A stretch of DNA of 64,000 bases from contig VXBP01004054.1 of the NCBI GenBank assembly GCA_013400115.1, positions 1 through 64,000 of the forward strand, in the 5' to 3' direction. Made by a program: the position numbers and the translations under genes. Each line of letters begins with the position of its first letter. The first letter of the stretch is position 1. The notes under the pieces were generated by a model. It did no database searches. It was not told where the DNA came from and was given only the letters and a program-made list of their open reading frames with translations. This DNA comes from Rhinopomastus cyanomelas. Taxonomy: Eukaryota; Chordata; Aves; Bucerotiformes; Rhinopomastidae. Positions 33,686 to 46,230 of the stretch are shown here, piece by piece.

Positions 33686-35600
33686 AATAGAATCAGTCAA
33701 GGTTAGAAAGGACCACAAAATCATCCAGTTCCAACTCCCCTGACAGGGGCAGGGACACCCCACCCTAGATCAGGCTGGCCAGAGCCTCATCTAGCCTGGC
33801 CTTAAACACCTCCAAGGATGGGGCCTCAACCACCTCCCTGGGCAACCCATTCCAGGCTCTCACCACTCTCACCATGAAGAACTTCCTCCTCACATCCACT
33901 CTAAATCTACCCATCTGCTCCATTCCCCCTAGTCCTGTCGCTACCTGACATCCTAGAAAGTCCCTCCCCAGCCTTCTTGTAGGCCCCCTTCAGATACTGG
34001 AAGGCCACAATAAGGTTGCCTCGGAGCCTCCTCTTCTCCATAGCACCAGCTCTCTCAGTCTGTCCTCATAGGAGAGGAGCTCCAGCCCTCTGATCATCCT
34101 CGTGGCCCTCCTCTGCACTTGCTCCAGCATCTCCACATCCTTCTTGTAATAAGGGCTCCAGAACTGGACGCAGTACTCCAGGTAGGGTCTCACCAGAGTG
34201 GAGTAGAGGGGAAGAATCACCTTCCTTGACCTGCTGGCCACACTTCTCCTGATGCAGCCCAGGATCCAGTTTGCCTTCAGGGCTGCAAGTGCACACTGCT
34301 GTCTCATGTTGAGCCTTTCGTCCACAAGCACCCCCAAGTCCCTCTCCTCAGGGCTACTCTGCAGCCAGTCACTGCCCAGCCTGTACTTGTGCCTAGGATT
34401 GCCTCCACCCAGATGCAGGACCCTACACTTCGTCTTGTCGAACCGCATCAGGTTGGCTTGTGTCCACCTCTCCAGCCTGTCCAGGTCCCTCTGGATGGCA
34501 TCCCTTCCCTCCAGCGTGTCTGCTGCACCACACAGCTTGGTCTCATCAGCAAACTTGCTGAGGGTGCACTCAATGCCTTTGTCCATGTCACTGACAGATG
34601 TTGAACAAGACTGGTCCCAGGACCGATCCCTGAGGGACTCCACCTGTCAATGGCCTCCACTTGGACGTGGATCCATCAACAACTACTCTCTGGGTGCGGC
34701 CATCAAGCCAGTTCTTTACTCATCTAGTGGTCCACCCATCAAAGCCAAGTTCCACCAGCTTGGAGACCAGAATGTGGTGCAGGACAGGGTCAAAGGCTTT
34801 GCTCAGGTCCAGGTAAATGACATCAGTCCCCCGCCCCTCATCCATTAATGTTGTGACCTGTTCATAGAAGGCCACCAGATTTGTCAGGCANNNNNNNNNN
34901 NNNNNNNNNNNNNNNNNNNNNNNNNNNNNNNNNNNNNNNNNNNNNNNNNNNNNNNNNNNNNNNNNNNNNNNNNNNNNNNNNNNNNNNNNNNNNNNNNNNN
35001 NNNNNNNNNNNNNNNNNNNNNNNNNNNNNNNNNNNNNNNNNNNNNNNNNNNNNNNNNNNNNNNNNNNNNNNNNNNNNNNNNNNNNNNNNNNNNNNNNNNN
35101 NNNNNNNNNNNNNNNNNNNNNNNNNNNNNNNNNNNNNNNNNNNNNNNNNNNNNNNNNNAAACTGTGCCTTGGCTTTCCTAACCAGATCTCTAGCTGTTCA
35201 GGCAGCTTCCTAATACTCCTCCTATTCTAGCTGTCCTCCCTTCCACTCCTTGTAGAGTTTCTTTTTGTGTGACAGTGTGTCCAGGAGCTCCTTGCTCAGC
35301 CAGGCAGCCTCCTAGCATTCTTCCCTGCTTTCCTCTTTGTTGGTATACATTGCTCCTGGACACAGAGGAGGTGATCCTTGAATACTAACCAGCTGTCCTG
35401 GCACCCTCGTTCCTCAAGGGCTTCATCCCATGATATTTTGGCCAGCAGATCCCTGAAGTGATCAAAGTCTGCACGCCTAAAGTCCAGGGTCATAAGCTTA
35501 GAAGACTTCCTTCTGGTTGCCCTGAGAACCATAAGTTCAACTGCTCCGTGGTCACTGCAGCCATGGCTGTCCCTGAGCCTCACATTGGTCTCTACTCCAA
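33686..35600 (-). mobile_element. Long CR1 with ORF2 remnants
   Basis: From 33700 it shows the 3' UTR, then a 217-codon open frame (33990-34643) with DKTKCRVLHLGGGNPRHKYR and STLVRPYLEYCVQFWSPYYK, the end of the CR1 reverse transcriptase. After the gap, 35296-35600 encodes SSKLMTLDFRRADFDHFRDL from the endonuclease to reverse transcriptase linker. The catalytic part is in or lost at the gap. Confidence 0.93.
34891..35158. other. Assembly gap (268 N)
   Basis: A run of N inside the long CR1 at 33686-35600, at the position where the first half of the reverse transcriptase should lie. A single N also occurs at 43614 at a junction of two CR1 pieces. Confidence 0.99.
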
Positions 35601-35945
35601 GAGTCATGGAATGGTTTGGGTTGGAAGACACCTTCCAAGCTCATCCAGTCCCAATCCCTGCAGTGAGCAGGAACATCCCAACCTGAGCTAGTTGCTCAGA
35701 GCCCCAAGGGCCAACCTGACCTGGGATGGTGCCAGGGACGGGGCTTCTCCCACCTCTTGCAGCAACCTAAGCCAGGCTCTCCCTACCCTCAGCAGCAACA
35801 ATTTCTTCCCTCTCTCCAGGTTAAATCTCCCTCTCGCAGTTTAACCACCATCTCTTGTCCTAGCACAGCAGCTCCTTTTCAAAAGTCCATCCCCATTTCT
35901 TCTATCAGACCCTTTAAGCTCTGAAAAGCCACTCTAAGGCCTTGA
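35601..35945 (-). mobile_element. CR1 fragment
   Basis: It starts agagtcatggaatggtttgg and covers the ORF2 carboxyl end in reverse. Confidence 0.88.
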
Positions 35946-36004
35946 CCATTCTCTGATTTTATGATTCCACGATTTTATGATTCCATGATTTTATGACTCT
36001 GATG
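35946..36004 (+). repeat. 16-bp tandem repeat derived from a CR1 tail
   Basis: Three near-identical 16-bp units built on gattttatgattccat. They look like an expanded CR1 3' octamer tail. Confidence 0.8.
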
Positions 36005-36759
36005 TTTCCACACTGAATGCTCATCCTGACACCGAATTAAAACTAAATTCTCCAATCACCCTTGTGCAGTTACCAGCATAAGAGCTCATCTGAACCTCTG
36101 TCCTTAGTGTGCCATGAGGAGCTACTGGGTTTGAAGAACATCGACAGCTGGCCTCATCCTTTGTACAAACCTGACCCCAAATGTCTATGAAGCTCTTCCT
36201 TTCAAGAGCCATGACCTGTGGTTTCTGCTTGAACCTTTCTCTGTCAAGGAAGTCTAAAGACTCCACAAGGGAAACGAGGCAGAAGGAAAACAAATCCTAA
36301 TAACCCTAGAGCAAGGTCCATCCCTTATTCCTGTGCTTTGAAGGAATAGCTTTGGACCCCTGTAAAATCAGCTTTGCAAGGGAAGAAGTGATGGATTAGC
36401 ATAGAGAAGGAGCCAGCAGAGCTTCACTGCAGGTTTGCAGCCTAGTGGGCTGAGCGCATGCTTTATTTCTGGAGGCATTACATCAATGTCGATGTTAGGA
36501 GACAAGAACCCCAGGTACTAGCTGGGATTTTAATTAATAATTTGCCAATATAAATCTGATTTGGGTTGCAAACTTTGAATTCCTGCAGAGAAGTCTCTTC
36601 TGTGTGACTTTGAATCTATGGTCTGAAGCTGGAGTGGTCTGTGAGATTATTTTTTTCTGTAGGGTTTTTGGAGAACAGACAAAGGGCTTTTGAGGCAACC
36701 CTGCTCTGAACTACAACATCTGCATCTCAATGTGCTTTGGTGGATCTGCCAAACAGCCT

Positions 36760-37182
36760 CTGGGTAAGTCCCATAGACACGGGGTTCTCAGCCTGGAGAA
36801 GAGAAGGCTCCAGGGGAACCTGATAGTAACCTTCCAGTACCTGGAAGCGGCAGAGGGAATGTTTTTGAAGGCCTGGAGTGATAGGATGAGGGGCAACGGT
36901 TTCACATTAGAGAAGGGCAGATTGAAGAGAAGGGCAGATTGAAACGGGCTATTAGGAAGAAGCTATTCAGCAGAAGGGAGCTTGAACACTGGAACAGGTT
37001 GCCCAGGGAGGCAGTTGAGGCCCCATCCCTGGAGATATTCAGGGTGAGGCTGGACAAGGCTCTGGGCAACCTGATCTAATTGAGGATGTCCCTGATGGGG
37101 ACATCCCCTGCAGGGGGCTTGGACTCGATGACCTTTGGAGGTCCCTTCTGACCCAGGCCATTCTATGATTCTATGACTGTTA
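36760..37182 (+). mobile_element. CR1 fragment
   Basis: It runs from tcccatagacacggggttct to cattctatgattctatgac. The part at 36914-36950 shows a local duplication of gaagggcagattgaa. Confidence 0.88.
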
Positions 37183-38329
37183 CAGTCTTCTCTTTCCTCC
37201 CAGGGATGTTCTACAGTCACAAGAAATAGGAGAGGGCTGTGATTCCTTGGAAGTTGAGTCAACCACAGAGATGAAAGTCTCCAACTCTAAAAAAGTTTGG
37301 GACCAGGGCAGTTGTCTGAGGTTTGCTTCTGCTTTTCATCACAATTTTTTTTCCTCTGCAAATTTCACCACAGGCTGATATCAGGAGCAGTTCAGTAGAG
37401 CAGACAATTAAACCTACAAGGTCAGCGGATGAGAACAGGTCATTTTCCCTTTCTAATTACAGATCCAAGCACAAGTGAAGCTGGATCTTGGTGCAGAGAA
37501 TTTCAGTATATTTAGGTCTTAATGACTATCCCTGGGGGCTTTTCTCCTAGCTTAGCTTTGAAATCAAACATTATATGAGCAATACAATATTTGATGAGCA
37601 AAAATAAGATCAAATTGAGGATTTTCTTGACCATCCCCATCAGCAACAATGAGAGTCGGGTTTTTATAGTGTTTTTTTCCACTAGACCACAGAACTCTTT
37701 GCTTCTTACTGCCCTAATCCTACACCATCCAATGGGCATCTCATCCTTCTACCCAACTTTTTCCGTGGGTTATTCAACCTGAACTCTTCCTTCACACACA
37801 GAAATGCTGACTTAAAGCAACTATTTTGCTGCCAGCTGAGCACCTCAAACCATGATAATACAAAATCACAGGCTGCTGGTTGAAATTAAAGCCTTGGGGT
37901 TTATCACTGCTCTCCAAACAGCTCCATTTTCCAGGCAGGGTGAGAAAGTCAGTGGCAAGAGCGTGGGCTGCAAACACGAGCCATTAAATATTAACACTAG
38001 ATGTTAAAAATAAATATGGGTTAGTTCAAGGTACAGTAGCTCTTTCTTTTTCCTGACCTACTTCTCCTAGACTATCACAAAATTTCCTTGCTGATGTGAT
38101 GATGCTTTTCTTCTTGGAGCTTGCCAAGTAGGACCAGCAACTTAGGGATCTCATGGGCAGCTGCAAAATGTGAAGGTGTCCAGCTTTACTGTATTAATTC
38201 CCCATACAAAAATACTTTTTGCCAGCTGTGGGAACTTTCAGAAGACCCTCAAGCCCCTGGATCACATACTGGGAGATGAGTACTGCTGAGATGCAAACCT
38301 TTAGGAAGTACATCCTTTGGGTCTGCTGG

Positions 38330-38855
38330 TCATTGAATGAGTCATTGGGTTGGAAGGGACCTCCAAAGGTCATCCAGTCAACCTCTCTGCAAAAAGCAGG
38401 GCCATTACTCACCAGAACAGATTGCCCAGAACCCCAGCCAGTCTGACCTTGAATGGCTCTAGGGATGGGGTCTCCACCACTTCTCTAGATAGCCTGTTCC
38501 AGGGATACCCCACCCTCAGATTAAAGACCTTTTTCCTCCTGTCCAGCCTCAGTCTGCCCTTTTCCAGCTTCAAACCATGACCTCTCATCCTATTGTTCCT
38601 TGGCCTTGTGAACAGTCTTCCTCAGCCTTCTGACAGCCCCTTTCAGGGATTGGAAAGTTGCTATAAGGTCCCCCTGGAGCCCTCTCCTCCTCAGGTTGAA
38701 CAACCCCAGCTCTTTCAGCCTGTCCTCATAAAAGAGGTGCTCCAGCTTTCTGATCTCATGGCCTCTTCCAGACCTGCTCCAACAGCTCCTCATCCTTCTT
38801 GTGTTGGGGGTTCCAGAGCTGGATGCAGGCCTCCAGGTGAGTTCTCACCAGGGCA
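38330..38855 (-). mobile_element. CR1 fragment
   Basis: It starts gagtcattgggttggaaggg and extends to the HPAFQLWNPQHKKDEELLEQ region, 5' truncated. Confidence 0.88.
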
Positions 38856-39295
38856 TTCTGTTTTAAAGCTGAGACAACTGAGGAAAAGTGTTCTCTTGCT
38901 CTATTTTTGTTTCGTTTGTCTGATTTGGGATCATATGTGAATTACATGGTGGTGATGGTTCTGGGTCAAAGTCACTGTGTGCAGAGCATAGTACAGGAGC
39001 TGTGAGGTTGGTGAACACAGTGAAGGTACTGCACACAGGAGGTTTTTGGGGCCAAGCCATCCATGGACCACTTAAGCCCAACTAAAGCTGGCAGAGTAAG
39101 GCTCTGATCTAAGGCTCTAAGTTGTGAAGGCATCTACTGCTCCATCATAGGCCTCCGGGGGATACTTTCAGTGCCCCAAATCTGTGACAGCATCAGCATT
39201 TACCTACTTCTTCCTACTTATGCACCAGATAATAACTATAATCCTTTTGCCATGACTAACTACAAGCCCCACAGCACTGCAATCCTTTTTCCTTT

Positions 39296-39372
39296 CACAG
39301 AATCACAGAATATTAGGGATTAGAAGGGACCTCGAAAGATCATCTAGTCCAATCCCCTTGCCACAGTAGGAA
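39296..39372 (-). mobile_element. CR1 3'-terminal fragment
   Basis: It is only about 75 bp, with acagaatcacagaatattag at its end. Confidence 0.88.
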
Positions 39373-40359
39373 TGAGAAGCAGTGCTTAAAATGAGAAACA
39401 TTTCTCAGACTCAACTGACCCTTACAGTGCTCAAACGATCTTTCTTGTTGCTGGTTGGAAGGCAAGAACCTCATTTTACCTTCACAAGTCCAATCTGGTA
39501 CCGTTTGCTGTCAGAAGGGGGATGGAGGTGGGGTCTGGTGCTATGGATCATTTCTTTGAGCAGGATTAGCTGGAGCTGCTGCATTAGGACATCAGGCAGT
39601 GTGTGTAAAGATGAATTATAAGCACAATCCTACTTCCCATTGCTGCCACCTTAATTGAGATGGATGGCTACACAATGATTATTTCAAAAAGGATGTTGTT
39701 TCCTTGAATGTTCTGCGTAATTTTATATGGAAAGTGAGTAGAGCATCAAGTTTGTACTGAGATAATCTGTTGGTTTATACTTATTTTACTCAGTTTAAAT
39801 CAGAAATTAATAGCTAGGGAATGGAGTTTTCAGCTAGCACTATGAAAAAAGGAAGGAAAAGAGTAAATACACTTAAAGCTCAATATGAAGTAGCGTAAAG
39901 ATCGCAGCTCTCCACTATTTTCACTCAGAGAATTTATAATGGAAGTGATGTCTTGAACTAGAGAGGAGGTTGCAAGGCAGCTTCAGCCAGCACAAGCATC
40001 ACTTTATTATAGGCCAGAGATCTGTTGTTGGCCATATAGGAAGTAAGCAACCAGGTTGTATGCAGCTGAGACAGTTTGGGTAACTAAAGGTGAAGAACTG
40101 AAACGCAAAGATAGAATCCCAGGATTCTGCAAGGTAATGTTGTCACAGAGAGTAGCTGTGGGTCTGAGAGCTGTCGCTGAGGTTTCCAAGTCAAGGCCCT
40201 GGACAGAGATGGGCTGTAAGGCATTAAACTTCAAGACCTTTCTCACTGAATTTGTGCTTCTCACTTGATTCAACTGATTGAAAATAATTCCACCTAACAG
40301 GTTGCTCTCACCTTGACTGTTTTCCTTTTTAAAAATATAAAAAGATGCTCCTGAAGAGT

Positions 40360-40690
40360 CTCAGAATGACGGACCGGTCTGAGTCGGAAGGGAGCTCAGA
40401 GATTACCCAGTCCAAATCGCCTGCCATGGGCAGTGACACCTCTCACCAGACCAGGGTGCCCGGAGCCCCATCCAACCTGGCCAGGGATGGAGCAGCCACA
40501 ACCTCCCTAGGCAACCTGTTCCAGGGACTCAGTACACTCACAAGGAGGGATTTCTGACTCAGCTCTCACTTGAACCTCCCCTCTTTTAGCTTGAACTCAT
40601 CCCCCTTGTCCTGTCACCAGAGTCCCTCATGAAAGGTCCCTCTCCAGCTTTCTTGTAGCCCCTCTGGGTACTGGAAACTCCTGTAAGATC
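40360..40690 (-). mobile_element. CR1 fragment
   Basis: It starts tctcagaatgacggaccggt and carries the ORF2 carboxyl end in reverse. Confidence 0.85.
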
Positions 40691-41098
40691 AATGGGAAAA
40701 CCTCTGACACAGGGGCAGGTCACAGGAGGAGTAATGGAAATGTCCACATGATTTCTTTTAGGCGTTGAACAACAAGCCCAGTGACAGGAAAGGACTTGTG
40801 CTTTGTTTCCCAACCATCTCCGAGGGAAACATTAAATACATGTGTGAGTTTCTTAAAAGGAAACAAAATCACCTCTTCTTGCTAAAAGCCTGACAGCAGA
40901 AGACAACAGATGAGCTCAGGCAAGAGCAGCGCATGAATTGTGCAAAGCATCCCACACTGATGGATGTCTCTGGGCAAAGAGCCACCAGAGGAAATGGGAT
41001 TTTTCACTGATAGCATCTGCCAACAGCAGAGCAGCAGCCACATGGCTCCTGGTTAAATATAAACATCAAGGATGAAACCCACTGCAATTGCTGTGTTA

Positions 41099-43015
41099 GA
41101 ATCATAAAATAATAGAATCATTGGGGATTGGAAGGGACCTCGAAAGATCATCTAGTTCAATCCCCCTGACACAGCAGGATCACCTGCACCAAGTCACACA
41201 GGAACACATCCAGGTGGGTCTTAAACATCTCCGGTGAGGGAGACTCCACAACCCCCCTGGGCAGCCTGTTCTAGTGCTCTGTCACCCTCACTGGGAACAA
41301 GTTACTTCTCACATTTATGTGGAACCTCCTATGTTCCATCTTACACCCATTGCCCCTGGGATGAAGGTGAGGCTGAAAGGTCTATAGTTACTTGGTCCTC
41401 CTTCTTTCCCTTTTTGAAGGTTGGAGTGACAGTTGCTATCCTCCAGTCTCTAGGCACCTCTCCTGATCCCCATGACTTAGAAAAGATGATGGAGTAGCCT
41501 AGCAATGACTTCTGCCATCTCCCTTAGCACTTGTGGGTGCATCCCATCTGGGCCCATGGATTTGTGCACATCCAGTTTGATCAGCTTATCCCTAACCCAG
41601 TCCGCATCAACGAAGGCAGGCTCCTCTCTTGCCTCGACTTCCTCTGGAGTCTCAGCAGTCTGGGGCTTGATATCGAGACAGCCTCCAGAAGTACAGACAG
41701 AGGCAAAGAAGGTGTTCAGTATTTCTGCTTTCTCTGTATCCTCTGTCTTCAGGGCATCCACCTCATTCAGCAGGGGGCCTACATTGCCAGTTTGCCCTCC
41801 TGAAGTCCAGGGTTGTGGTTCTGCTAGCTATTCTGTTCCTACCACACGAGACCCTGAACTCCACAATCTCATGGTCACTGCAACCAAGGCTGCCCTCGTT
41901 CAACCAGATCTGCCTTGTTGGTGAGTACACGATCCAGCAGCGCTCCTGTCCTAGTGGGCTTTTCCACAATTTGCATCAGGAAATTGTCACCAGTGCACTG
42001 AAGGAACCTCCTGGACTGTGGGTGGCTGGCTGAGTAGGTCTGTCAGCAAATATCAGGGTAGTTAAAATCCCCCATGAGAACCAGGGTCTGTAGCTGTGAG
42101 GCTGCTTTCAGCTGCCTGTAGAAGACCTCATCAGCTTCCTCATTCTGATCTGGTGGCCTGTAATAGACACCCACAACAGTGTCACCCATGCCAGCCTGCC
42201 CTTTAATCCACAACCACAAAGTCTCAACTCTCTTTTCGTCTGCCCCTTGACAGAACTCATTACATTCCAGCTGCTCTCTCACGTAAAGAACAACTCCTCC
42301 ACCCCGCCTTGCGGACTTATCCCTCCTAAAAAGGACATAGCCGTCCATGACCACATTCGAATCATGCGAGCTGTCCCACCAGGTCTCTGTAATTGCTACC
42401 AAATCATAATCGCCTGACTGGACACAGATCTCCAACTCCTCCTGCTTACCTGCTGCGTGCATTGGTGTACAGGCATTTCAGGGAGCGAGCTGAGCACTCC
42501 GATCTCACCCTAGGACAGTGAGAGGCCGCCTGGTTTCATCAAGACCAGAGCACTGTCCCATTGGTGCTCGCCCATCAACTATCCCACCCCTCCTTGAATC
42601 TAGTTTAAAGTCCTCTGAATGAGCCCTGCCAACTCCTGCCCCAGGACCCTTTTTCCCCTCTGAGATAAACCCTTCCCATTTGTATCTGCTAGGTCTGGTG
42701 TCTGAAAGAACCCAAAAACCTGCCTGTAACACCAGTCTTGTAGCCAGGCCTTGATGTACTGAGTCCTTCTGTTCTGGCCTATGTCCTCACCCCAAAATGG
42801 AAGTAATGAACAGAATACAATTTGTGCCCCAGAGTCTTTCACCAAATGTCCTAATGCCTTAAGGTCTTTCTTCATTCCCCTCAGGCTACGACATACAACT
42901 TCCTCCCCACCTATCTGGACGATCAGCAGTGGGCTATAGTCAGTTGATCTCACCAGGTTAGGGAGCAACCTGGTGATGTCCCTGATTCAGGCTCCAGGTA
43001 GAAGAAAATCAAACC
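41099..43015 (-). mobile_element. Long CR1 with the reverse transcriptase deleted
   Basis: From the 5' side it holds the ORF1 end with an SGNH-esterase-like part (42600-42962, IVQIGGEEVVCRSLRGMKKD and LSQRGKRVLGQELAGLI). The ORF2 endonuclease follows (42462-41763, LVAITETWWDSSHD and LVLMGDFNYPD), then the linker (41761-41477, SMGPDGMHPQVLREMAE). Near 41356 the text jumps from the start of the reverse transcriptase to the last 255 bp of the element. Several stops and frameshifts are present. Confidence 0.92.
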
Positions 43016-43072
43016 CCTTAGGAAAAAGCCACTGTCTCCATTGCTGGGGAGGATCCACAAATGGTCCCATAC

Positions 43073-43261
43073 CTGCTTCTGCTGCTGCAGCAGCTCTGCA
43101 GTCTGCAGCGGTGGTCCATGGTCAATGCTGTCCATGCTGGGGCGCTGAGAGAAGTCTGTCAGTGCAAACACAACATCCTCTTCCTCCTCCACTCGCTCAG
43201 CATCACCTGTCTTCTGCTCAGACTGGATGATGAAGTCTGGGAGGGCCCCAGGATGCTCGAT
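43073..43261 (-). CDS. MTCL1: MTCL1 exon e (63 codons)
   Basis: The exon starts IEHPGALPDFII after acceptor cttatgttccAG and ends LLQQQKQ before donor GTATGG. It is 189 bp, in phase 0 at both ends. The middle is acidic (VEEEEDVV), with a FALTDFSQRP block, and looks like a flexible hinge between two coiled-coil blocks. The human protein diverges most in this stretch as far as I can recall, so assignment rests on splice sites, phase and the neighbouring exons rather than strong similarity. A CR1 element begins within about 60 bp downstream of its donor. Confidence 0.87.
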
Positions 43262-43487
43262 CTGGAACATAAGAGATGGCACATGTCAACACTGTTTAGC
43301 CATTTCCCTCATGGGATGGAGATCTGTTGAAGGGGGCTACGAACCACCTTGCCCTGCATCTCTGTGGTGGGATATACCAGATGTTGTTCTCTAGGCTACA
43401 GGAACTGATTTGTGGGTGATATCTGAAGGTACTTATGTGTACTTAACTCTACGCAGGTCCTCAAAATAGAGAGATCTCTGCAGTTGA

Positions 43488-43613
43488 GAATCATAGAATC
43501 ATTGTGGACTGGAAGGGACCTTGAAAGATCATCTAGTCCAATCCCCCTGACACAGCAGGATCACCTAGACCAAGTCACACAGGAACACATCCAGGAGGGC
43601 CTTGAACATCTGC
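43488..43613 (-). mobile_element. CR1 3'-terminal fragment
   Basis: It starts agaatcatagaatcattgtg and stops at the single N at 43614, which may mark a misassembled junction with the following plus-strand piece. Confidence 0.9.
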
Positions 43614-43664
43614 NGCCAGAAGACGGGCGCAATGCAGTATGATGGATCCAATCCATCATATAGT

Positions 43665-43892
43665 GATGAAGATATGGAGATCAGATTAGGAAGAGTTTCT
43701 TCACCAAAAGGGCAATCAGCCTTGGGGACAGGCGGCCCAGGGCACTGCTTGAGTCCTCATCCCTGGAGGGACTTAAGAGTCTGACAGACACGGGGCTGAG
43801 GGATACGGGTTAGGGATGACCTGTCAGTGCTGGGCAAAAACTTGGGGTGGACCTGATGATCTTCCAATCAAAGATATTCTAGTGATCCTATA
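43665..43892 (+). mobile_element. Diverged CR1 3' piece
   Basis: It has gatcagattaggaagagttt and gggtggacctgatgatcttc, a different, older CR1 type. Confidence 0.75.
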
Positions 43893-44461
43893 TCCAAACC
43901 TCTCTCTCTGAGGCTTTAGGAAAACACTTGACTCCAACACTGCCTGGGTGCGGACTGATTAAGAATTCACCCATAAAAAAATCCAAACAGTGAAAAAATG
44001 GAAGAGATTTTTGATGTTAGAAGATAAACCAGTTTACACAGAGGAAAATTAGTACTGCTGAACGAAAGTAGAAGCAAACAGCCACTTATCACTTGCTTCT
44101 GACTCATACTACCATAACAGATGAAGGTAAAGGTGTTCATCCTCCTTTTGTCTAAGAATACAAAACACTGGAGTATTCAGCTTTGGGATAGTCCTACCAG
44201 CCTGAAAGGTTAGTTGTAGGGACAAACATGGTGAACACCAGAGAACACTTGTCACATAAGTATCAGAAATACCAAGAAAACCTACTTTGCTGCCTTAGCA
44301 ATGGATTCCAGACTTGCATGAACCTATAGGTAGATAGTTCTATTACTCCCAAGAATGTCAGAATGGGCATCTGCTTTGTTCAATTGGTTGGTGCTTCAGA
44401 TAAGGCTCCCAAATCAGAGGTAAATCTGGATGTGCAACCAATGTAATGTGACAGCACTTTT

Positions 44462-45116
44462 CACAGAATCATAGAATGACTGAGGCTGGAAAAGCCCTCT
44501 GAGCTCATCCAGACAAGCCCATAACCTAACATCACCACAGGGGCCACACCAGGGCACTAAAGGCCACAGCCAAGCTGTTCTTTAACACCTCCAGGGATGG
44601 GGACTCCACCATTGCCCTGGGCAGTGCATTCCAGGCTCTGATCACCCTTTCCATGAGGAAGGGCTTCCTAACATCCAGCCTAACCCTCCCCTGGCAGCTT
44701 CAGGCCTTGCCCTTTCATTATGGCACTGGTTGCCTGGGAGAAGAGCCCGATCCCCTGACTACAACCTCCTTCAGGGAGTTAGAGAGAGGGAGGAGGTCCC
44801 TCCTGAGTCTCCCCTTCTCCAGGCTAAACACTCCCAGCTGCCTCAGTCTCTCCTCATTAGCCTTTCCCTTCACTCCCTTCCCCAGACTCCTTGCTCCTCT
44901 GGATCTGCTCCAGCTCCTCAATCTCTTTCTTGAAGTGAGGGGCCCAGAACTGCCCCCAGGACTCAAGGGGAGGCCTCCCCAGTGCCCAGTACAGGGGGAG
45001 AAAGATGTCCATAGTCCTGCTGGCCAGGATGCCACTGGGCAGCCTGATGGCTCCTGTTGTCAGCCAGTACTCCCATCGCCGTGCTTTCATTGCAGTGCAC
45101 ATCGTCAGGCAGTCAC
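44462..45116 (-). mobile_element. CR1 fragment
   Basis: It starts agaatcatagaatgactgag. The minus frame contains NEERLRQLGVFSLEKGRLRR, part of the reverse transcriptase tail. Confidence 0.92.
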
Positions 45117-45544
45117 CCTGCTGAGATGGCTCAGCCTGGGGATTCCAGGTTGTTTTGCACTTCTGAACCTCCTGCTCTTAATTTAGTTGATTCTTGGGAG
45201 CTCACCGGTACTGCTGCTGATGGTGACAGATGTGTGTACGGGGAAGGGGAACAAACAGGAGTGATTCACTGTGAGCTCCCACAAGAAGCTGTGTAACTCT
45301 CCTGCCAACACGAAAACAGAGCTCCCCTCCATCTGTATGGCTGAAGGATTTGGAAGGAACACGTGGACACGGTGAGGAAAACAACAGCACTCAACCCACC
45401 TCAACAGATCAGACTCCACCAGCTCAATAACATTTCATTTCTTTCAAAATCTTATCCTGGAGTCATATTTTTGAGACCTACTGAAATGTTAATTCACTAG
45501 GTGGGAGTTTTATCAGGTCCAGGTGTTCGGACTAGTTCAGAATT

Positions 45545-45816
45545 TAGATTTACAGAGAGGCAACCTGTTACACAGGATGAGGGGTCATGGTCTGAAGCTG
45601 GAAAAGTACAGATTTAGGTCAGACATCAGGATAAAGTTCTTTAATCTGAGGGTGGAGGATCCCTGGAACAGGCTGCCCAGAGAGGTGCTGGAGCCACTCA
45701 AGGTCAGGCTGGATAGGGCTCTGGGCAACCTGATCTGGTAAGGGATGGCTCTGCTTGTTGCAGAGGGGTTGACTGGATGGCCTTTGGAGGTCCCTTCCAA
45801 CCCTATGATTCTACAT
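45545..45816 (+). mobile_element. CR1 3'-end fragment
   Basis: It shows GHGLKLEKYRFRSDIRIKFF and ends ccctatgattctacat. It is close to the piece at 63655-63908. Confidence 0.88.
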
Positions 45817-45999
45817 ATTGAAATAAAATATAGTAGAAGCCAACTCAAATCTTTGTATTTAGCCTGGATCCCTTTTAAATCTGTGTCTAATCACACAGCT
45901 ACTGGTGCCACATCATATTTAAAGTCTACACTTAAAGAAGGGACAGTCCAGTACCCCACCAGCTGAAACTTCACTGGGTTAATCAGGTGGGACATTTAC

Positions 46000-46230
46000 C
46001 TCCAACAAGTCCTCCCCTTCCTCTTCCATACGCTTGCCCTGCCGCCAATGTTTGAGCAGCCACTTCAGCTTGACATACACGAGGAAGGTGTCCTGCTTGA
46101 AATGCCTCAGCTCCTGCTGCAGCAGGCTCTTCTCCTGGCTCCAGGTCTTCTCTTCCAGCTTGTTCTGCAAAGTCAAGCTCTGCACTTCCAAGTCTTTCCT
46201 CCGCAGGCTCTGCAGATGCTCCTCCTCCAG
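46000..46230 (-). CDS. MTCL1: MTCL1 exon d (77 codons)
   Basis: The exon begins LEEEHLQSLRRKDLEVQSL directly after acceptor cccttaaAG and ends MEEEGEDLLE before donor GTAAAT. It contains the block VKLKWLLKHWRQGK, which corresponds to VKLRWLLKHWRQGK in human MTCL1 as recalled, a very characteristic stretch. The first 45 residues are a coiled coil. The WLLKHWRQGK segment is amphipathic and basic, and the end is acidic. The exon is 231 bp and in phase 0 at both ends. The open frame continues into both introns (FSLSSPTKVQ upstream and VNVPPD downstream), but those parts lie beyond the splice sites. Confidence 0.93.

Larger units (their letters stand above)
33390..43072 (-). other. MTCL1 intron e-f
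   Basis: At 9,683 bp this is the longest intron in the window. It contains two long CR1 copies with coding remnants (33686-35600 and 41099-43015), six shorter pieces, the 268-base gap, and unique DNA at 36005-36759, 37183-38329, 38856-39295, 39373-40359 and 40691-41098, in which I see no gene. Confidence 0.88.
43262..45999 (-). other. MTCL1 intron d-e
   Basis: This intron of 2,738 bp holds CR1 pieces at 43488-43613, 43665-43892, 44462-45116 and 45545-45816. The unique parts (43893-44461 and 45117-45544) show nothing recognisable. Confidence 0.88.

Noticed and set aside
33990..34643. A 217-codon frame as a possible host gene
   Set aside because: Its text (reverse-transcriptase tail, LVRPYLEYCVQFW) is standard CR1 ORF2 and the flanks are CR1 as well.
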